Below are positions 55,540 to 64,000 of a stretch of 64,000 nucleotides of DNA, in pieces. Origin of the DNA: Alkalimonas amylolytica (lineage in GTDB: Bacteria; Pseudomonadota; Gammaproteobacteria; Enterobacterales; Alteromonadaceae); NCBI RefSeq assembly GCF_900107845.1, contig NZ_FNRM01000002.1, positions 333,312 through 397,311 on the forward strand, in the 5' to 3' direction. The translations under genes and the position numbers were made by a program. How positions within the stretch are numbered: the first letter of the stretch is position 1; the number at the start of each line of letters is the position of its first letter. Under the pieces are notes generated by a model, which saw nothing but the letters and a program-made list of their open reading frames with translations, was not told the DNA's origin and made no database searches.

Positions 55540-56139
55540 CTAAAATGCAGGGCGCTTGTCGTCTTCACCAATTCGGCTAGCCACGGCGCCGCTTTGTTGT
55601 TTGTACTTGGCATCTTCTCGTTTGTTATAAGGCCGCTCGGCTTCGCCGGTCATCAGCTCAAAGTTCAGAGCACCGATCTTCATATTAGGCCGCAGTGCCA
55701 AAGGCAATTTGCCACTGTTGTAAAACTCCAGCACAATGTTGCCAGACCAGCCCGGATCGATACGATGCGCAGTGACGTGCACCATCAAGCCAAGCCGCGC
55801 CAATGAGGAGCGACCATCCAGCCAGCCAACAATATCCGCTGGCAAGGTCACTGATTCCAGCGTCACAGCAAGTGCTAATTCAGCCGGGTGTAGAATAAAG
55901 ACACCATCGTCGGCGATTTCAATTTCATCGCTCATCACCGAGTTCAGCGCTTTATCGACTGCAGCCCGTGGCCCGCTTAAATCAATGTAAGGCGCAGCAT
56001 GCGCCTGAAATACACGAAACTTATTGCCTAGGCGGATATCGACACTTACCCCGCTGATCATATCTTTGGCAGGCCTTGGCTCGATGCAAATCCGTCCTTC
56101 GTCCAGATAACGCTCTATATCACGATCACATAATCTCAT
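55540..56139 (-). CDS. dcd: dCTP deaminase
   Basis: The 199-residue protein starts [17 protein letters not shown] and has the dUTPase-like motifs [20 protein letters not shown] and the [14 protein letters not shown] stretch. It converts dCTP to dUTP, the main route to dTMP in gammaproteobacteria. Its location next to apbC and metG is conserved, with a 54-base gap to apbC. Length equals E. coli Dcd (193) within a few residues. Confidence 0.97.
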   Translation of the reverse strand: MRLCDRDIERYLDEGRICIEPRPAKDMISGVSVDIRLGNKFRVFQAHAAPYIDLSGPRAAVDKALNSVMSDEIEIADDGVFILHPAELALAVTLESVTLPADIVGWLDGRSSLARLGLMVHVTAHRIDPGWSGNIVLEFYNSGKLPLALRPNMKIGALNFELMTGEAERPYNKREDAKYKQQSGAVASRIGEDDKRPAF

Positions 56140-56193
56140 GCTTGGTTTCCATCGTTTTGGCCAACACAGCCAGTAGTTGTTGCTGTTAATCGT

Positions 56194-57150
56194 CTAATCA
56201 TCGGTAAACACTATTTCCGGCGTGCTCTGATTGGCCGGCAAAGCCGCCAACTGCTGCATCAGCTGTTGCGCCATCTGCAGGTATGGCAGGCACAGGGCAT
56301 CATCGGCTGGGTCATCACTTAGCAACAGAGGCACCCCCTGATCTGCACACTGGCGAACCCGGCTGTGCAGTGGAAGCTGAGCCAGTACGGGTAGTTGATA
56401 ACGCTCCGCCAATCGCTTGCCGCCATCAGTGCCAAAAATAGCCTCCTGATGGCCGCAGGCACTGCATTGATAGTAACTCATATTTTCTACCAATCCGAGT
56501 ACCGGGATCTGCACCTGGCCAAACATGGTAATGGCTTTTTGCGCATCACTCAGCGCTACATCCTGCGGTGTGGTGACTATCACGGCCCCGGTTACCGCCA
56601 GTTTTTGCGACAAAGTAAGCTGAATATCCCCGGTACCTGGCGGCATATCGACAATAAGAATATCCAGCTCTGGCCACTGCGTCTCGTGAATCAGCTGCAG
56701 CAAGGCCTGGCTGGCCATAGGGCCACGCCAGACCGTGGCTTTATCCGGTGAAATTAAAAAGCCAATGGATTGCACCGCCAGTCCGCCGACGTACTGCGGC
56801 AGCATAGTTTTGCCATCCGGACTGTCTGCTTTGGCTTGCTCAAGCCCCAGCATCAAAGGAATGGATGGGCCATAAATATCCGCATCCAGAATGCCCGCTT
56901 TCAGTCCTTCGGCCTGGAGCGCCATTGCCATATTCACAGCCGTAGTCGACTTGCCTACCCCACCTTTGCCGGAGGCAACCAGCACCAGTTGACGCACCCG
57001 CTGAAAGGCATAGTGCGGTTCTGTGTATTGTGCGGCAGAAGCCTTGACTGCATTAGCTGCAGCTAACGTCTTGGCAGGCTGTGCCGTTGCTTCGGCTTGC
57101 TCAGCCTCTGCAGCGGAGGCAGGACGCTTTTGCGAGAACCAGTTGAACAT
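56194..57150 (-). CDS. apbC: Iron-sulfur cluster carrier protein ApbC/Mrp
   Basis: The 318-residue Mrp/NBP35-type ATPase has the deviant Walker A SGKGGVGKSTTAVN, the DADIYGPSIPLMLGL segment, switch region VDMPPGTGDIQLTLSQ and the metal-binding cysteine pair in YYQCSACGHQE. It binds and transfers iron-sulfur clusters. It lacks the N-terminal DUF59 domain found in some homologues; instead residues 1-45 are a low-complexity leader. It is divergent from metG, as in E. coli. Confidence 0.94.
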   Translation of the reverse strand: MFNWFSQKRPASAAEAEQAEATAQPAKTLAAANAVKASAAQYTEPHYAFQRVRQLVLVASGKGGVGKSTTAVNMAMALQAEGLKAGILDADIYGPSIPLMLGLEQAKADSPDGKTMLPQYVGGLAVQSIGFLISPDKATVWRGPMASQALLQLIHETQWPELDILIVDMPPGTGDIQLTLSQKLAVTGAVIVTTPQDVALSDAQKAITMFGQVQIPVLGLVENMSYYQCSACGHQEAIFGTDGGKRLAERYQLPVLAQLPLHSRVRQCADQGVPLLLSDDPADDALCLPYLQMAQQLMQQLAALPANQSTPEIVFTDD

Positions 57151-57311
57151 GCTGCTTGTTCCTTTTCTTCTTTTTGTGCCGTGCGATGAGTTCAGTTTGT
57201 TAAAGAAAGCACTTTTTAGGCTGTATCGACTCCCAATGGGATGCGATCAGGGCGCAGGTATTGTATCATCCATCCATTAATTTTCCTGTATTTTGCCAAG
57301 AGTTATCATCG

Positions 57312-59366
57312 ATGTCGAAACGCCAGATCCTGATCACCAGTGCTTTGCCTTATGCCAATGGCCCAATCCACCTTGGACACCTACTGGAATACATTCAGAC
57401 CGATATCTGGTCGCGCTTTCAAAAAGGTCGCGGCCATGAGTGTTACTATGTGTGTGCTGACGATGCGCATGGCACCCCCATTATGCTGAAAGCCCAGCAG
57501 CAAGGCATTAGCCCGGAGCAGATGATTGCCCAAACCAGCATTGAGCACCAGGCGGATTTTCAAGAGTTTGGCATTGTCTTTGACCAGTATCACTCCACTC
57601 ACAGCCCGGAAAACCAGGAGCTGGCCAATCTGATTTATCAGCGACTGGATACTGCCGGTCACATCAAACGCAAAACCATCAGCCAGTTATTTGATCCGGA
57701 AAAAAACATGTTTTTGCCGGATCGTTTTATCAAAGGTGATTGCCCGAAATGCGGTGCCCTCGATCAAAATGGCGACAGCTGCGATGTCTGTGGTGCCACC
57801 TACAGCCCGACCGATGTAAAAAACCCACGCTCGGTCATATCCGGTGCCACACCTGTGCTGAAAGACAGCGAGCATTTCTTCTTCGATCTGCCCGCCTTTG
57901 AACAGATGCTCAAAGACTGGACCCGCAGCGGCTCCTTGCAGGAAGAAATGGCCAACAAGCTGCAGGAATGGTTTACCGATGGTCTGCAAATGTGGGATAT
58001 CAGCCGGGATGCGCCCTACTTTGGCTTTGAAATTCCGGGAGCACCCAATAAGTTTTTCTACGTCTGGCTGGATGCACCTATCGGTTACCTGGCCAGCTTT
58101 AAAGCCCTGTGCAAGCGACAAGGTATTGATTTCGATGCATTCTGGTCAAAGAACTCCGAAGCCGAGGTCTACCACTTTATTGGCAAAGACATTATCTATT
58201 TCCACAGCTTGTTCTGGCCTGCCATGCTGGAAGGCGCTGGCTTTCGTAAACCGAACGCTGTCTATGCGCATGGCTTTGTCACCGTCAATGGTGCCAAGAT
58301 GTCCAAGTCCAAAGGCACCTTTATCAAAGCCCGCACCTATCTGGATCACCTGAACCCGGAGTACCTGCGCTATTACTTTGCTTCCAAATTGACATCCGCC
58401 ATTACTGATCTGGATTTAAACCTGGATGACTTTGCCCAAAAAGTGAATGCTGATCTGGTAGGGAAAGTGGTGAATATTGCCAGCCGCTGCGCCGGCTTTA
58501 TCACCAAACGTTTTGACAGCACCTTAGCAAGCAGCCTGACAGAGCCGGAACTATTCAGCGAGTTCACTGAAGCAGGTGAGCGTATCGCCAGCCATTACGA
58601 GAAGCGCGACTATGCCCGCGCCATCCGCGATATTATGGCACTGGCTGATAAAGCCAACCAGTACATCGATGCCAAAGCGCCCTGGGTGCTGGTAAAAGAT
58701 GACAGCAAGCAACAAGAAGCCCACGATGTCTGCTCCATGGGATTGAATTTGTTCCGGGTGCTAATGCACTATTTAAGCCCGGTACTACCGCAGATGACTG
58801 CTGCAACCCAGGCATTTTTGCAGGATCACTTCGGCTGGCACAATTATCAGCAACCTTTGCTTAGCCATCGGATCGAGCCATTTAAAGCACTGATGCAACG
58901 GGTCGACCCGACGAAAGTAGCCGCTATGCTGGAAGCCTCAAAAGAAAGCCTGCAGCCTCAATCCGAGCAGGCAACTACTGCTGCAACAGTCAGCCAAACC
59001 ACTCCGGCAAAGACAACGCAGGCGATAGAGCCGATAGCCGATACCATCAACATTGATGACTTTGCTAAGATAGACCTGCGGATAGCCCGTATCGCGCATG
59101 CCGAACCAGTGGAAGGTGCCGATAAGCTGATCCGGCTGGAGCTGGATATTGGTAGCGAAACACGCCAGGTCTTTGCTGGCATTAAGTCGGCCTACCAGCC
59201 AGCCGATTTAATTGGCCGCTACACCGTGATGGTGGCGAACCTGGCACCACGAAAAATGCGCTTTGGTCTGTCGGAAGGCATGGTGTTGGCCGCTGGTCCG
59301 GGTGGCAATGAGCTGTTTATTTTATCCCCGGACAGTGGTGCCACAGCAGGCATGCGCGTTAAATAA
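57312..59366 (+). CDS. metG: Methionyl-tRNA synthetase
   Basis: The 684-residue class I synthetase has the HIGH-type motif [11 protein letters not shown], a zinc-binding connective region ([18 protein letters not shown]), the KMSKSKG loop and a C-terminal tRNA-binding/dimerisation domain ([11 protein letters not shown] at its start). A linker rich in Ala, Thr and Gln (residues about 550-585) separates that domain. The ATG at 57312 starts [17 protein letters not shown]; the frame is open 17 codons upstream without similarity. Confidence 0.97.
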   Translation: MSKRQILITSALPYANGPIHLGHLLEYIQTDIWSRFQKGRGHECYYVCADDAHGTPIMLKAQQQGISPEQMIAQTSIEHQADFQEFGIVFDQYHSTHSPENQELANLIYQRLDTAGHIKRKTISQLFDPEKNMFLPDRFIKGDCPKCGALDQNGDSCDVCGATYSPTDVKNPRSVISGATPVLKDSEHFFFDLPAFEQMLKDWTRSGSLQEEMANKLQEWFTDGLQMWDISRDAPYFGFEIPGAPNKFFYVWLDAPIGYLASFKALCKRQGIDFDAFWSKNSEAEVYHFIGKDIIYFHSLFWPAMLEGAGFRKPNAVYAHGFVTVNGAKMSKSKGTFIKARTYLDHLNPEYLRYYFASKLTSAITDLDLNLDDFAQKVNADLVGKVVNIASRCAGFITKRFDSTLASSLTEPELFSEFTEAGERIASHYEKRDYARAIRDIMALADKANQYIDAKAPWVLVKDDSKQQEAHDVCSMGLNLFRVLMHYLSPVLPQMTAATQAFLQDHFGWHNYQQPLLSHRIEPFKALMQRVDPTKVAAMLEASKESLQPQSEQATTAATVSQTTPAKTTQAIEPIADTINIDDFAKIDLRIARIAHAEPVEGADKLIRLELDIGSETRQVFAGIKSAYQPADLIGRYTVMVANLAPRKMRFGLSEGMVLAAGPGGNELFILSPDSGATAGMRVK

Positions 59367-59390
59367 ACCCAATCGCAACAGGGAGTCGTT

Positions 59391-60971
59391 ATGCAGCAAA
59401 CCGGAACCATCAGGGCTTTTTCCTCCCTGTACTTCTCCACCTTTTTGATGGTGCTTGGAGCCGGTTTGCTCACCACGTACCTGGGTCTGTTTCTGGCAAA
59501 AGAGCAAGTCGATCCATTATGGATTGGTGCCCTGATGTCCTTTTACTACCTTGGCCTGGTGCTTGGCTCAAAAGTCGGTCATAAACTGATTGCCCGAGTC
59601 GGCCATATCCGGGCTTTTGTCGCGAGTGCCGGCCTGGTTACCGCCTCAGCATTAGGCCATGGCCTCATCCCCGATCTGACTTTCTGGTTGCTGCTTCGCT
59701 TCATGGTTGGCATGGGCATGATGTGTCAGTACATGGTACTGGAAAGCTGGCTCAATGAGCAGGCAGATAACCACCAGCGCGGCACTGTGTTTGCCAGCTA
59801 CATGATCGTGTCCTATTTTGGCATGGTGGCTGGCCAGCTGGTGATTGGCTCTTTCCCTGAGCTGGGATTGGAACCCTTATTTTTAGTCGCGATCGGTTTT
59901 GCTCTATCCATCGTGCCGATTGGCATTACCCGACGCATTCATCCGGCACCTTTGCATTCGGCACCGCTGCAAATTACTACCTTCTGGCGGCGCATGCCGC
60001 AATCCCTGACCACCATCACCGTAGCCGGCATTATTGTTGGCGCTTTTTACGGCCTGGCGCCAGCTTATATCAGCAATACCGGTTTGCCGAATGAGAAAGT
60101 TGCCTTGTTTATGTCGGTCACCATCATCGCAGGCTTGCTGGCACAATGGCCGATGGGCAAGCTGTCGGATCGCATTCCCCGTAGCCGGCTACTTCGGACC
60201 AACAGCGCGTTACTCACCCTGGTGGTGTTGCTGATCGCCTTGCTACCGCTTTCTGGTACCTTACTGCTGCTGGCAACCTTCTTTTTTGGTTTCCTGGCAT
60301 TTTCGCTTTACCCGATAGCAACAGCTTTGGCAAACCAGCATGCCGAGCAACACGAGCGGGTGTCCCTATCGGCGGTAATTTTACTGACCTTCGGGATTGG
60401 TGCCTGTTTTGGCCCCTTACTGGCATCGGCATTGATGCAAGTACTGGGTAACTTTATGCTGTATGGTTTTATGGGGCTGTGCAGCTTTGTGCTGTTTCTG
60501 CGCTTGCAGCGGGTCAATTACAGCCAAAAACAAGCCGCCCGTATCGTTGCAGCCCAACAGTCCGACGATTATGTGATGGCATCGAGCGATGTGTTTTCAT
60601 CACCACTTGCCGCAGCCTTGGATCCAAGGGTGGACGAACAGATGGTGCAAGAGCAGATGCTCGAGCCTAAAACTGAGCCTCCACCGAGTGAGCCTGCTCG
60701 TGTTCACCAACCAGAGAGCAGCCATGATCAGTCCTCGGTAGCTCAGGAGCCGGCCAGCCAGCATGAACCGGCTCTGACGGCGACACCTGAAGCAATCGAA
60801 AAAGACAGTGCTGAGCATGAAGAAACGGTTGCCAACGAGCAAAGCCTGGTAGCTGATGATGAAAAAGCAGAAACTGAAGTTACACCAGCTGCGCAAAGCT
60901 CAGAGGACGATGAAGCCGATACCATTGTTACCCGGCTGGCGAAACGCCAGCAACAGGATAAAACGGATTAA
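59391..60971 (+). CDS. MFS transporter with long acidic C-terminal tail
   Basis: Residues 1-375 form a 12-segment major facilitator transporter (for example SSLYFSTFLMVLGAGLLTTY; KLSDRIPRSRLLRTN in the loop between the halves). The last 150 residues are a hydrophilic, Glu/Ser/Pro/Gln-rich tail with no domain (PKTEPPPSEPARVHQPESSH and on), unusual for an MFS protein and probably disordered. It resembles the YcaD-like MFS branch; the substrate is unknown. It lies 25 bases after metG on the same strand, and its 3' end overlaps the convergent 495-residue gene by four bases. Confidence 0.82.
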   Translation: MQQTGTIRAFSSLYFSTFLMVLGAGLLTTYLGLFLAKEQVDPLWIGALMSFYYLGLVLGSKVGHKLIARVGHIRAFVASAGLVTASALGHGLIPDLTFWLLLRFMVGMGMMCQYMVLESWLNEQADNHQRGTVFASYMIVSYFGMVAGQLVIGSFPELGLEPLFLVAIGFALSIVPIGITRRIHPAPLHSAPLQITTFWRRMPQSLTTITVAGIIVGAFYGLAPAYISNTGLPNEKVALFMSVTIIAGLLAQWPMGKLSDRIPRSRLLRTNSALLTLVVLLIALLPLSGTLLLLATFFFGFLAFSLYPIATALANQHAEQHERVSLSAVILLTFGIGACFGPLLASALMQVLGNFMLYGFMGLCSFVLFLRLQRVNYSQKQAARIVAAQQSDDYVMASSDVFSSPLAAALDPRVDEQMVQEQMLEPKTEPPPSEPARVHQPESSHDQSSVAQEPASQHEPALTATPEAIEKDSAEHEETVANEQSLVADDEKAETEVTPAAQSSEDDEADTIVTRLAKRQQQDKTD

Positions 60972-62455
60972 ATGTTCTGGTTGATGGCTTTGTTCCACAG
61001 GTTCTGGTTACGGGCATAGGCAAAGTATTCATCCGGATGCCAGCACTTTGGGATCAAATCCATATCTTTACGCTCTTCGTAATTGGACACCAGCTGCATT
61101 AAAATTTCTTTCAGCCGCTCTGGTTTGATTTTTTCCAGCTTCTTTCTTGCCTGAGGGAAGAACAAGTTGTTTTCTACCCGCACCGTACAGCCCATGACAG
61201 AAATCTGGTAAGACAGATTGCGCGTGACCATACGACAGACCGGCACATGAGGGTGTGGCGGGTACAGGGAGGTCACGATGGCGTATTCATAACGATCCAA
61301 GTCCTGCCTGTCAGAATCTTTCGGGATGTAGGTAATACCAAAACCTTGCGGAAAAATACCGGTAATTTGCATCAATGCATCAGCAGCTTCTTTGCTGCAC
61401 ATGCCTTTCTCCACAGCTTTATCAATCACTAAGCCAACTTTAGGTAAGGTTTCGTAACTGTAATTCTGCTTGGTCGATAAGACTACCGAGGTATAAATTT
61501 GGGGAATTTTCAGTAAGTTACCAATCCCCTGCTCTGGTTTGACCGAATTTTTCAACAAGGTGACCATAAAACCGAGTTTTTCCTGCTCGTTACGATCAAA
61601 CCAGTCACGTTCATCTTTGCTGTTCCCCACATAACGATCTTTTCCAAGCGCTTGGGTCAGATACTTCAGGCTTTCCCGGTAGTTGGTTTGCAGCATGGTT
61701 ACCCGATCCGGATTATCCAGTACCCGAAACTCGTTCAGGCTGCCGTCCTCACCACAAAGAATACGCTGAGCCTCTGGGTGTTGCTGGCCAATATCCTGGA
61801 TCAGAGCCGCCATCAGTAAAGGGATTTGCACATCATCACGAAACGGCTGATAACATCTTCCACCCGTGACCTCAATCTCCGTAGCTGTATCTTCCTGATA
61901 ACGTTTCAGGACATAGCTGTTGGTAATTTTACCATCCAGCAGCAAACGATCGAGCAAACGCAACGCCAGCACCGCTTTGTACAAATGTTTGCTTTTTTGA
62001 TTGCTGCGGGCAACCTGTTTGCCCTCGGTAGGGGATAACAATTGAATGGTACCCAGCATCTTTGCCGATAATAAGTTGGTTTCTTCGAAATCAGCGCCTT
62101 GCACCAGCTCAAAAATGGTATAGCACAGCTCTTTTAGCCGAGTCAGCTGCGCCAGGCGCAGCTCTTCAAGCCCGTGATTCATACTACTAAGGCTTTTTTC
62201 CGCTTGTTGTAACCGCTGTTCAATTTTGGCTTGATCGGCACCACTGGCTTGTTGCAAACGCTGACGGAACAAGTACGCTTCCTGTTCAGCTGCCGTCTGT
62301 TGCTCCTGTAGTTTCTCAGCATCGATAAAATACTTCAGCGCCTGCTCGTATAGAGAGTCCTGAACGTCAGTTTGATCATAAATTCTGTGAATAAGCGATT
62401 GTACAGCTTTGCTGTAACTGGACTTGGCAATTTTTCCCAAGTTCATATCAGTCAA
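60968..62455 (-). CDS. Unrecognised 495-aa protein, possibly HD-GYP-related
   Basis: I do not recognise the family. Residues about 40-115 form a long coiled-coil helix (EQQTAAEQEAYLFRQRLQQA and similar). The middle contains LLMAALIQDIGQQHPEAQRIL, which looks like a degenerate HD metal site (HDIG in HD-GYP phosphodiesterases). The stretch ALMQITGIFPQGFGITYIP further on (about 361-379) resembles the GIYPxGxxV end of HD-GYP domains. The catalytic histidines are not preserved, so if related it would be an inactive c-di-GMP binder or sensor. The gene is complete, has no membrane segment and lies four bases from the quinone oxidoreductase gene upstream. Confidence 0.6.
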   Translation of the reverse strand: MTDMNLGKIAKSSYSKAVQSLIHRIYDQTDVQDSLYEQALKYFIDAEKLQEQQTAAEQEAYLFRQRLQQASGADQAKIEQRLQQAEKSLSSMNHGLEELRLAQLTRLKELCYTIFELVQGADFEETNLLSAKMLGTIQLLSPTEGKQVARSNQKSKHLYKAVLALRLLDRLLLDGKITNSYVLKRYQEDTATEIEVTGGRCYQPFRDDVQIPLLMAALIQDIGQQHPEAQRILCGEDGSLNEFRVLDNPDRVTMLQTNYRESLKYLTQALGKDRYVGNSKDERDWFDRNEQEKLGFMVTLLKNSVKPEQGIGNLLKIPQIYTSVVLSTKQNYSYETLPKVGLVIDKAVEKGMCSKEAADALMQITGIFPQGFGITYIPKDSDRQDLDRYEYAIVTSLYPPHPHVPVCRMVTRNLSYQISVMGCTVRVENNLFFPQARKKLEKIKPERLKEILMQLVSNYEERKDMDLIPKCWHPDEYFAYARNQNLWNKAINQNI

Positions 62456-62459
62456 TTCC

Positions 62460-63524
62460 TTAGCTTGTGCCAGAAGTTAGTGTAGCATCCAGTGCGGTTC
62501 CTGCGACATCCAATACCACTTTACCAATACTCTGGTTGGTCGCCAATAATTGATGCGCTTGTTCCACCTGTGACCAGGGCAGAACGCGATCCAAAACGGG
62601 TTGGACCCGACCAGCTTCAAAATCAGCAGCAAAATCTGACTGCAGTCGCTGCACCAGGCTGGCTTTATAATCATCACTGCGGTTGCGTAGAGTAGAAAAC
62701 AATAACTGGGCGCGCTTCTTAAACCAGGGAGCCATATCCAACTCGGTTTTACGCCCCCCCATCAGCGCATAGATCACTACTTTCGCATCCATGGCCAGCA
62801 ATTTAGCATTGTGAACCAGATAATCACCTGCCACCGGATCCAGGATGAGGTCCACCCCCCTTGGCCATTGCTGCGATATAATCTCAGCAAAATCCTGTTG
62901 TCGATAATTGATAGCCAAATCTGCACCAAGCGCCAGACAAGCATGTGCTTTTTCATTGCTACCAACCGTCACGGCCACTTCAGCGCCACGAGCTTTGCCC
63001 AACTGTATTGCTGCTGTCCCCACGCCGCTAGCCCCAGCATGCAACAATACCCGCTGCCCCACTTCAAGCTGGCCCAGTAAAAACAGCAACTGATAAGCCG
63101 TCAGAAAGACTTCAGGTGTCGCGGCACTCTGGAGCATACACCAGCCCTTAGGAACCGGCATGACGTGGGTCGCCGCGACCCGGACATACTGCGCATAGCC
63201 TCCCCCGGGAACCAAAGCCATCACTGATTTTTCCAGCCAATGATTGAGGCTGGCATCAGCCACAGCCACTACCTCACCACTAACTTCCAGACCAAGGATG
63301 TCACTTTCTCCTGGTTGTGGTGGGTAAAGTCCCCTCCGCTGCATTAAATCAGCCCGATTGACGCCGGCCGCAGTAACCTTTATCAACAACTGACCGGAAT
63401 GCAAAGTCGGTAAAGGCCTGAACGCAGAACAGAGGCGACTATCCGGGCCAGGGTTTACGACTTCAATCACCTGCATCTGCTGCGGTAAATCTTGCATTAA
63501 CTTACTCCCAGTCGATGTAGACAT
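62460..63524 (-). CDS. PIG3-family NAD(P)H quinone oxidoreductase
   Basis: This 354-residue medium-chain reductase/dehydrogenase has the GroES-like start (MQVIEVVNPGPDS), the conserved VNRADLMQRRGLYPPQPGESDILGLEVSGEV of the PIG3 family and the NADPH loop LLHAGASGVGTAAIQLGKARGAEV. It reduces quinones by one or two electrons. I chose the ATG at 63524 because GGAGAA precedes it; the frame is open 24 codons further up. It heads a probable operon with the 495-residue gene. Confidence 0.85.
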   Translation of the reverse strand: MSTSTGSKLMQDLPQQMQVIEVVNPGPDSRLCSAFRPLPTLHSGQLLIKVTAAGVNRADLMQRRGLYPPQPGESDILGLEVSGEVVAVADASLNHWLEKSVMALVPGGGYAQYVRVAATHVMPVPKGWCMLQSAATPEVFLTAYQLLFLLGQLEVGQRVLLHAGASGVGTAAIQLGKARGAEVAVTVGSNEKAHACLALGADLAINYRQQDFAEIISQQWPRGVDLILDPVAGDYLVHNAKLLAMDAKVVIYALMGGRKTELDMAPWFKKRAQLLFSTLRNRSDDYKASLVQRLQSDFAADFEAGRVQPVLDRVLPWSQVEQAHQLLATNQSIGKVVLDVAGTALDATLTSGTS

Positions 63525-63782
63525 AGGCTTCTCCGGTTCTGAACTGTATTGGCCTGCACTCACTATCATTCTTACTTTTTTTGCCGATATAATCAATTAC
63601 TTATCGGGAAAATGTACATTAGAGGTCCATGTTAGCAAAAAAATTGCAAGAGACTAATTGGTGTTTTTTTTAGACTTTTTACCAATAAAAAACATTGATT
63701 TCTAATCTTAAGGCTATAAAAAACACTAGGCCAGGCTGTCATTAAATCAGCAACAACTGAGGAAGAATCAGCCTTTCAGAGG

Positions 63783-63816
63783 ATAAGCTGGGGATAACTC
63801 AAGCATAAGCTGGGGA
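63783..63816 (+). repeat. Direct repeat ATAAGCTGGGGA, 22-base period
   Basis: Two exact copies of the 12-mer, each within a longer similar stretch (first GGGGATAAC, then GGGGACAAA). The sequence TGGGGATAA is one base from the DnaA box TGTGGATAA. Function is unknown. Confidence 0.6.
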
Positions 63817-63928
63817 CAAAGTTCCTGAAAAGCAGCCAAGTGCCAGTTGGAACCAAGCAGGAAAAAGCCACTCAAAGTTACTACACTTGAAGACAGTTTC
63901 TCCCTGGATATTGTTTTCGATAGCGCAC

Positions 63929-63947
63929 GGCTCATTCCCGATGAGCC
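63929..63947 (+). other. Hairpin GGCTCAT / ATGAGCC
   Basis: A seven-base perfect stem with a five-base loop (TCCCG), just before the terminator. It would give the transcript a second 3' stem-loop. Confidence 0.6.
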
Positions 63948-63957
63948 ATTCCCCTGA

Positions 63958-63992
63958 GCCCAGAACAGGATTAGTTCTGGGCCTTTTTTTTA
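63958..63992 (+). terminator. Strong intrinsic terminator at the window end
   Basis: GCCCAGAAC pairs with GTTCTGGGC (nine perfect base pairs) around the loop AGGATTA, followed by C and eight T. Confidence 0.9.
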
Positions 63993-64000
63993 AGCATTTT

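Larger units (their letters stand above)
63727..63992 (+). ncRNA. Candidate small RNA with GGA motifs and a strong terminator
   Basis: After the TATAAA at 63715-63720 no ORF fills the space, yet the stretch ends in an excellent intrinsic terminator. It contains about eight GGA trinucleotides, two of them in possible hairpin loops: AGGA in the terminator loop (63967-63973) and AGAGGAT in a hairpin near 63766-63787. It also contains two copies of ATAAGCTGGGGA (63783-63794 and 63805-63816). GGA in loops is the CsrA-binding feature of CsrB/RsmY-type RNAs, but the density is low. It could instead be a leader or unrelated RNA. The -35 element is weak. Confidence 0.3.

Noticed and set aside
63783-63816. 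Replication origin with DnaA boxes
   Set aside because: Only one near match (TGGGGATAA) is present, with no cluster of boxes, AT-rich unwinding region or dnaA/mnmG/rpmH neighbour inside the window.
63940-63960. 6S RNA
   Set aside because: CCCCTGAGCC resembles the conserved 6S segment, but it lies directly before a terminator and the closing stem and central bubble of 6S are absent.

Overview
The window looks like a chromosomal segment of a free-living gammaproteobacterium, most likely of the Alteromonadales/Chromatiales-like group that includes Rheinheimera, Alishewanella and Arsukibacterium. The genus is a guess; the class is well supported. Evidence is the set of conserved gammaproteobacterial blocks: uvrY-uvrC-pgsA followed by Gly/Cys/Leu tRNA genes, serS-rarA-lolA-ftsK-lrp, metG divergent from apbC with dcd next to it, tusD-tusC-tusB-tusE, and bepA-arsC-wrbA-DUF2069. 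Proteins are rich in glutamine, coding density is high, and there are no rRNA genes, CRISPR arrays or intact mobile elements.

Layout. 1-1.6 kb is a small scarred region: a decayed ISAs1-type transposase, copies of a repeat with the core GTCAAGACTTGAC, and a toxin-antitoxin locus whose ParE toxin survives only as fragments. 1.7-5.2 kb holds a monooxygenase, an esterase lipoprotein and the folate-independent methionine synthase pair mesX-mesD. 5.6-18 kb is a mixed metabolic and stress block: a thioredoxin with an apparent frameshift, a two-receiver diguanylate cyclase, an esterase, a CstA / cory-CC-star / ArsA-like ATPase operon, a GST, an HNH protein, and a SoxR locus with a clear SoxR box facing a VOC-flavodoxin operon. 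18-25 kb carries a peroxiredoxin, a PQQ sugar dehydrogenase, a PerM-type permease and the bepA operon. 25-29 kb is the electron-transfer flavoprotein system (etfBA divergent from ETF:ubiquinone oxidoreductase), with two LiuR-like palindromes between them.

29-34 kb contains the most unusual gene, an isolated 733-residue protein carrying the loop motifs of the FtsZ/tubulin GTPase superfamily, followed by an aldo/keto reductase and an SLC13 transporter. 34.5-38.6 kb holds tRNA genes (Gly, Leu, Cys, Gly, Ser, Ser) and pgsA-uvrC-uvrY. 38.8-49.5 kb holds the Bax-inhibitor-like yccA, the tus sulfur relay, serS, rarA, lolA, ftsK, lrp, ald and a cold-shock gene. 49.6-64 kb holds an acyltransferase, a TPR-diguanylate cyclase, PAP2 and glycosyltransferase genes, tRNA-Pro, a GST, dcd, apbC, metG, an MFS transporter, an unrecognised 495-residue protein with possible HD-GYP-like traces, a quinone oxidoreductase and a probable small RNA or leader ending in a strong terminator.

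How the genes work together. Several themes recur. Redox and electrophile defence: SoxR with its target operon, the BCP peroxiredoxin, WrbA, two GSTs, PIG3. Branched-chain or fatty acid oxidation: ETF and ETF-QO under putative LiuR control. Thio-modification and methionine supply: the tus relay, mesX-mesD, metG. c-di-GMP and Gac signalling: two GGDEF proteins and UvrY. The best candidate for an undescribed system is the stand-alone FtsZ/tubulin-like protein at 29.2-31.4 kb. The CstA/CC-star/ArsA module and the 495-residue protein come next.
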